Source of the DNA: Candidatus Gottesmanbacteria bacterium RIFCSPHIGHO2_01_FULL_46_14 | GTDB taxonomy: Bacteria; Patescibacteriota; Microgenomatia; UBA10105; UBA927 | Direction: 5' to 3' | Length of the DNA stretch: 24,884 nt | NCBI GenBank assembly: GCA_001780895.1 | Contig: MFJJ01000041.1 | Span: 1-24,884, forward strand | Part shown: one piece after another, positions 20,161-24,884 of the stretch | How the letters are laid out: each line of letters starts with the position of its first letter | How positions within the stretch are numbered: position 1 is the first letter of the stretch | The notes under the pieces: model-generated | What the model saw: only the letters and a program-made list of their open reading frames with translations | The model's database searches: none | What the model was told of the DNA's origin: nothing | Translations under genes and position numbers: made by a program

Positions 20161-20937
20161 ATGGAAAATAGCAAACGCGGTAATTATATAGGAATCATAG
20201 CTATGAGTGTGCTTCTCGTAGGAAGCATGGTGACCGTTGGAGTCCTCGTGCGTCGGAGCAAACTGCAATCAACCGATACCCGCACCCAAGCAGCAAGCTG
20301 CGCTCAGGTGGTTTGTCCATTGGGCACCAAACCCGCCAAGAACGCAAACAGCTGCTCCTACCGATGTGTACCAGCCAATGCTGTCCAGACAGGAAGGAGC
20401 GATGTCATACCGGAACACTCTTTCAATGTAGCCAACGTGACCACAAACGCATTTTCTCTTTGGTGGTGGTCGAGCGCGCCAACGAGCGACTGTATCAGTG
20501 TAAAAACCGACAACGGGCAAGACGTCAACGTCGTGTGTGAGGATAGTCCAAAAATATCTCATTTCCTTACCATAGACAACCTTGAGCCGGGTACGTCCTA
20601 CGCTGTCGAGAAAAAGATTGGATTCCTTTCCGCCATCAGGACGCTAGCGGCAGAGGAGGTTTCTCCTTCGTTTCTTGCCGCGCAAGGATTGGTGACCTAT
20701 GAGAGTGCTTCATCGTCAGCCGCGTCCAACGTAGCGGTATTTATCTACCGCCAGGAACAGTCTCGATACGTGTACCCCGTAGCTGCCATGACGGATGAGC
20801 GGGGACATGTGTCTATCGATGTTCCCGAGAACGCTACTTCCTATGTGGTCGACGTGATCGATCAAACGGGTCATGAAAAAAGAACAGTGGTAGCGCGTGA
20901 AGCTATTTCATCCTTTCAGATGACTATATCAAAATAG
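20161..20937 (+). CDS. Membrane-anchored protein with fibronectin-III-like domain
   Basis: 258 residues from the ATG at 20161; a TTG at 20149 overlapping the upstream stop is an alternative. One N-terminal helix (about 11-31) anchors it. A cysteine-rich patch (ASCAQVVCPLG...NSCSYRC) follows, then an FN3-like beta-sandwich (about 85-150, ending LEPGTSYAVEKKIG) and a second beta-rich domain to the C-terminus (NVAVFIYRQ...VIDQTGHEKRTVV). FN3 modules usually mediate protein contacts, so an adhesion or scaffold role is inferred, likely with the neighbouring gene products. The next start follows the stop after one base. Confidence 0.78.
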   Translation: MENSKRGNYIGIIAMSVLLVGSMVTVGVLVRRSKLQSTDTRTQAASCAQVVCPLGTKPAKNANSCSYRCVPANAVQTGRSDVIPEHSFNVANVTTNAFSLWWWSSAPTSDCISVKTDNGQDVNVVCEDSPKISHFLTIDNLEPGTSYAVEKKIGFLSAIRTLAAEEVSPSFLAAQGLVTYESASSSAASNVAVFIYRQEQSRYVYPVAAMTDERGHVSIDVPENATSYVVDVIDQTGHEKRTVVAREAISSFQMTISK

Positions 20938-20938
20938 T

Positions 20939-23900
20939 ATGAAAAAGATACTTTTTCTATCAATATCAATCATATTTCTTTTTTTTAGGCACCCTATGTA
21001 TGCCGTCGATAACATGTGCAACGTGACGCAAAATTGCACGACGCAGCAGGATTGGGAGCAAGGCTGGGGTGCGGCGCGGGAACCGGAGAATCAAAATGTC
21101 ACGCCAAATCAAACAGAGTATACGAGTGACGGCGATGTCATCCGAAATACCGGTGAATCTAATTCAGTGGATCGACGTGATGGGAAGCCTGACGTCCATG
21201 TGGGCGGAGGCGGTGGCGGAGGAGGCGGATCAGGTGGAGGAGGCGGGGGTTCTGGGGGCGGCGGTAGCGGTGGTGGAGGTGGTGGTGGCGGAAAGTGCGA
21301 TGGGTGGGCCGCAGACGGCAGTCAACACAGAAATTCAGGAAACGGCTGTTTTTATCAGTGTAGCGGTGGATCATGGACCGGCCCCTCCAAGTGCGACGGG
21401 CAAGGAAACGGGTTGTTTCAGGGTGAAGCTGCCAAAAGTGATGACGAGCGCGCGGCCCAAGCATCAGAAGTTGCCAAGCGGCAGGATCAGGCGACGGCAA
21501 AAATAGTAGAACAAGGGGCCGCACTGACTGCCCAAATTGCGGGTGAAACACAGTCGCAGCGGGCAGGAGAGGCCACGCGTCAACAGCAGATGGCCCAGAC
21601 CCAACTGCAACTCGCCCTTTCTGAGGCCGAGCGCCTGCGCGCTGAAGGGAAAGGCGCAAAAGCAAATAGGATAGAAGAGCAGGCAAAAAAAGTTGCCCAA
21701 GACGCGTTGGCAAAGATAGCCCAGTCTTTATCCACGAGTCCATCAACAGCTCCGGCTGGTGGTGGCACTGTTGCCACTCCGACGACGGCACCATCACCAA
21801 ACCAGTCTCCTGAGGCAGCGCCGCCGAGAGGCTGCTGCGGCGCGTGGGATTGCGGTGGCGATGGATGCGTCGGGGCTGGGTGCGTGATAGAAAACAACGC
21901 GGTAAAAAGCGGGTGGGGCTACTGCGTAGCACGAGCTAACCAGGATTACTCCGCAGTAGACAATTATAAAGCATGTGTTTCTGTGGCGGGCGCGGATAAA
22001 TGCAAGGATATTGTTTCGTCACGGGCGCAAGATTTATTTGGCGCCAACGATTACAAAGCGATAGAAGCAGGGACCGATAAAAACAAAATAATCGCGGACC
22101 TTAAGGCCGGAGTGGGAGTTGAGCTGACGGAGGTACCTTTGCCGATTGCCGCAACACCGACACCCGTAGTTGGTCCTGCGGGACAGCGCGCAGAAACGAT
22201 AGATTCTGGAGCGCTCATACCTGCCGGCTTTACCGATCCTGGAAAAGCAGGGGAGGAGGCGTGGGGCGCATGCAAGACCGGCGGAGGAAGTGACGACGCA
22301 TGTCGTCAGGCTGCACAAGTAGCCTATGGCGTAGCAGAACAGGCACTTCCAGGCAATGTATACCTTAGTCCTGCCTACCAAACGCTCAAAAATATAGGGA
22401 GCGCAATCGATCAGGCCAACGTTGCCGCGCTCAATACTGCCAAATCTAAAGCGAATGTGGGAGATGGTTCGCAACTTTCTCCCGACGTGCTTTTGGCTAT
22501 TCAGCAACAGCAGCAATATCTTCAGTCTCAGCTCTACAAACTCGCTCAAGAAGGTAAATCGCAGGATGAACTTGTCGCATACGCGTTAAAGATTGGGAAT
22601 GCGGTGGGATCAGGTGCAGATAGTAAAAAAATAGATCAAATTATAATAGAAGTGAATCAAAAATCATTGGCTGAACGTGCAATTGGATTTATTGAGAATT
22701 CGATTCTTGATCCCTTGGGACTCAAACCATATAAACCAACATTCACGCCACCAACGCCTTACAAAATCGGAGATGCGCAATGCACAGTTGTTTGTAACTA
22801 TTGCGGCGGTGGCGGATTTTGTGGAGACCCCGGCGGCGGCCACTGTCGTGATCAGGCCATCAAGGCATGCCCCGATGAATCCGGTACCAAACCTGCAATC
22901 GTCGGAGCTGTATGCCGCAATGCCCCGGATCCTGCAACGGGAATATCAAGTGTCTGCGCGGGAGGAAATTATGGGACGAAAGAAACGGAAAGTGGTATTG
23001 CGATTCTGCGAGCAAGCGATCAAATACAGAACGGAAAATGTCCTGATGGATCCACTCCTATCGGCGGTAAATGCTGGCAAACGCTTAAGGATTCTCCTGA
23101 CATTGCCGGCGTCGTAAACAATCAAATTGCTACCGGTAACCCGAATTCCTGCGGGAGTCTCACTCCCGCAGAGTGTTATCAGGTGCGGACTTTAATCGTG
23201 CCGACGGAAAAGATCAACCGCGCTATTGAAGCTTACTACTATATGCAGGAGCATTCCGAGATTTCCATTGACAGTAGTCAGTTCTCTCTTGCAATGGGCA
23301 AGCTTAGCGATAAAGAACGGGCAGAAGTATACCATGTACTTGAAGAAAACAGACTTATTCAGGAGGCAGCCAAAGCACAAATTGCGTGCAATGAAGCCGG
23401 TGCACATGATGAACGGAGCGTCTGCGGAAAGCTTTCTACCGTTTTAGCACAACTTGACCGACTTCCAGTGTCGAATCCAGCATTTGCACAAGAAGAGCTT
23501 ACCAATAGACGTGCCCGTGTTGCTGGTGTGGTTGCTCAAATAGAGGAACAGCAACGTGATGATGCTGTCGCTCGGGTGCTTACGTGGGGGAGCGAGCGGA
23601 TGATTACTCAACTATGTCAAAACAAATCCTATGGTCTCAAAGGAGATGATTGCAACTCGTCGCATGTGCGAGACGAGCTCTACTCGAGGCTTCCGGATAA
23701 CTACAAAAAATTTGTCGATAGCGTCCAACAAGAGACGATTGATCAGAATCTCGTCAATCGCGCCATTGAGGCAAAATTTGCCTGCGAACAGGCCCAGGAC
23801 AGTAGTGCTCGGGAAGCGCTTTGTAAACAGAGTGGCGTATTAAGGGTCCAAGTAGAACGACAGTCACTCGACGCACAACTGACTTCGGGATTGGTCGATG

Positions 23901-24884
23901 CGAGGAAATACCAGGAGCAGCAACAATTTTTAGATCGGGTGGGTAACGGCACGTTGACGTCTGAAGATATTCGGCTTGCGTGCGAAGGGAATAAATCGAA
24001 ACCAAATACTCCGTATCCGGTTTGTACCGACCAGGGCACCGCACTCTCTATAGCACTCAATGGGTTTGGACTTAGTCAGGTGGAAAAAGGTGCCATAATT
24101 GACCAATATCGACAGGCACAACTGGCACAAGGGGAGCTTCGACGGCAATACGATTTTCTGCTTACCGGTACGCCGTTGCAGTTAAAGAATGATTGTATCG
24201 CATCGCTCAAGACCACATCGTCGGCTGCAGCTGGATTTTGTAGCGAGGGGAATTACCGTAAATTCCTCGCGGGATCGGTTTTGCGACAATTGATTGATAC
24301 TGATCAGAAAACACTTCTTAATCAGATTGTTGATGCGCGGGTGGGATACGATCGGGCATTTAATATCTATGCCCAGAGCCACCCCAATGCAACGCTATCT
24401 GACTTTGAAACGATCCAGCAGAACGCGTGGAATCGTATCGCGCCAGCTCTTTCCGAACGAGGCGTGGCAGATGAGTACTACCAACGATGGAAATCAGGTC
24501 AATTTGTTCCAACGGAACTTGAACAAACGTATACCAGGGCATCACGTTCAGGACCCATGGTGGATATTGACCGCACAGGTGCGACTGACGTCATCGTCAA
24601 CAGTCAAGATGCTGGGGCGAAATACGCGAGTTTTATTGCCTGGCAATCTCGGTCAGAGAATAAAGGGAAGACTGTCGTAGATTTTGATACCTATCAGCGC
24701 GAGCAAATAGATTATCTTCTCACAAATCAAAGGAAACTCATCGGAGCCGGCGTCATCGATATCAAAGCTCAGTCATTTGACCCGCGCTCCATGGACTCGG
24801 TGGTTGCCGCGGTACTGCGCGGTGACACAAAGATTACCGGTGCAGCATCTCAAATGACGGGTTGGACGGGGTTAGCACTTTCGG
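20939..24884 (+). CDS. Giant secreted Cys-rich protein, 3' end beyond the window
   Basis: The frame is open from the ATG at 20939 to the window end: at least 1315 codons, no stop. Residues 1-22 form a signal peptide (KKILFLSISIIFLFF). Residues 89-118 are a pure Gly/Ser tract. A small Cys-rich module (119-155, with two CDG motifs) follows, then an Ala/Gln/Glu-rich coiled-coil-like part (about 165-265), a Pro/Thr linker and two more Cys clusters (around CCGAWDCGGDGCVGAGC and CNYCGGGGFC). The remaining 550 residues are largely helical, rich in Gln and charged residues with scattered Cys, without visible membrane segments. The many Cys suggest disulfides outside the cell. I recognise no family. 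The gene begins one base after the previous stop, so it belongs to the exported-protein operon. Confidence 0.88.
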   Translation, partial: MKKILFLSISIIFLFFRHPMYAVDNMCNVTQNCTTQQDWEQGWGAAREPENQNVTPNQTEYTSDGDVIRNTGESNSVDRRDGKPDVHVGGGGGGGGGSGGGGGGSGGGGSGGGGGGGGKCDGWAADGSQHRNSGNGCFYQCSGGSWTGPSKCDGQGNGLFQGEAAKSDDERAAQASEVAKRQDQATAKIVEQGAALTAQIAGETQSQRAGEATRQQQMAQTQLQLALSEAERLRAEGKGAKANRIEEQAKKVAQDALAKIAQSLSTSPSTAPAGGGTVATPTTAPSPNQSPEAAPPRGCCGAWDCGGDGCVGAGCVIENNAVKSGWGYCVARANQDYSAVDNYKACVSVAGADKCKDIVSSRAQDLFGANDYKAIEAGTDKNKIIADLKAGVGVELTEVPLPIAATPTPVVGPAGQRAETIDSGALIPAGFTDPGKAGEEAWGACKTGGGSDDACRQAAQVAYGVAEQALPGNVYLSPAYQTLKNIGSAIDQANVAALNTAKSKANVGDGSQLSPDVLLAIQQQQQYLQSQLYKLAQEGKSQDELVAYALKIGNAVGSGADSKKIDQIIIEVNQKSLAERAIGFIENSILDPLGLKPYKPTFTPPTPYKIGDAQCTVVCNYCGGGGFCGDPGGGHCRDQAIKACPDESGTKPAIVGAVCRNAPDPATGISSVCAGGNYGTKETESGIAILRASDQIQNGKCPDGSTPIGGKCWQTLKDSPDIAGVVNNQIATGNPNSCGSLTPAECYQVRTLIVPTEKINRAIEAYYYMQEHSEISIDSSQFSLAMGKLSDKERAEVYHVLEENRLIQEAAKAQIACNEAGAHDERSVCGKLSTVLAQLDRLPVSNPAFAQEELTNRRARVAGVVAQIEEQQRDDAVARVLTWGSERMITQLCQNKSYGLKGDDCNSSHVRDELYSRLPDNYKKFVDSVQQETIDQNLVNRAIEAKFACEQAQDSSAREALCKQSGVLRVQVERQSLDAQLTSGLVDARKYQEQQQFLDRVGNGTLTSEDIRLACEGNKSKPNTPYPVCTDQGTALSIALNGFGLSQVEKGAIIDQYRQAQLAQGELRRQYDFLLTGTPLQLKNDCIASLKTTSSAAAGFCSEGNYRKFLAGSVLRQLIDTDQKTLLNQIVDARVGYDRAFNIYAQSHPNATLSDFETIQQNAWNRIAPALSERGVADEYYQRWKSGQFVPTELEQTYTRASRSGPMVDIDRTGATDVIVNSQDAGAKYASFIAWQSRSENKGKTVVDFDTYQREQIDYLLTNQRKLIGAGVIDIKAQSFDPRSMDSVVAAVLRGDTKITGAASQMTGWTGLALS

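Noticed and set aside
21159..21932. Long minus-strand ORF of 257 codons opposite the giant protein gene
   Set aside because: It is rich in Pro, His and Arg because it reads the Gly-rich and Ala/Gln-rich coding strand backwards. The plus frame is open for 3.9 kb with a signal peptide and operon position.

Overview
The window most likely comes from a Patescibacteria (CPR) bacterium, probably of the Microgenomates group. This is inferred from gene content and style, not from a marker-gene search. The evidence is a compact genome with overlapping genes, polytopic GT39-type and DUF2298 proteins, cohesin/dockerin surface proteins, two four-helix-bundle (S23/bIVP) genes, a soluble PIN-TRAM protein, core genes radA and rho, and many short repeats, some inside reading frames. 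TGA is used as a stop, so the code is the standard bacterial one.

Layout. 1-1.7 kb: a four-helix-bundle gene and a GT39-like glycosyltransferase on +. 1.7-4.5 kb: two overlapping minus-strand genes for an anchored beta-helix protein ending in a dockerin and an anchored protein with a cohesin-like plus PKD-like domain. 4.6-7.4 kb: radA (+), convergent with a secreted/membrane protein of unknown function (-). 7.4-8.2 kb: a PIN-TRAM protein. 8.24-8.96 kb: no long gene, but a perfect DnaA-box match, a promoter with an overlapping palindrome, two tiny coupled ORFs and two hairpin terminators. 8.96-13.5 kb: a minus-strand operon with overlapping genes (FAD oxidoreductase, then two polytopic glycosyltransferase-like proteins). 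13.55-18.3 kb: on +, a DUF2298 protein, rho, and a LysM/M23 peptidase. 18.38-18.53 kb: two adjacent tRNA-Ala genes (CGC, GGC). 18.5-19.3 kb: a second four-helix-bundle gene and a 62-residue membrane protein (-). 19.45 kb to the end: a + operon of three exported proteins, the last a very large ORF (at least 1315 codons) that leaves the window still open.

How the genes work together. Most of the window concerns the cell surface: polytopic glycosyltransferase-like proteins, a wall peptidase, a possible cohesin/dockerin docking pair and a large exported protein. Between these lie three nucleic-acid genes (radA, PIN-TRAM, rho).

The most unusual signal is the set of small repeat elements: (i) six arrays of a degenerate 9-bp unit, consensus CNAATTNGN, sitting at gene 3' ends or in frame inside genes; (ii) heptamer arrays inside radA, the FAD oxidoreductase and the DUF2298 gene; (iii) two 70-bp palindromic elements, one in radA and one at an operon junction; (iv) a GC-rich hairpin in rho; (v) a perfect terminator-like hairpin with a T-run inside the DUF2298 gene. 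Wherever these fall in coding sequence, the frame stays open. Several promoters have the -10 box only 6-9 nt before the start codon, suggesting leaderless mRNAs.
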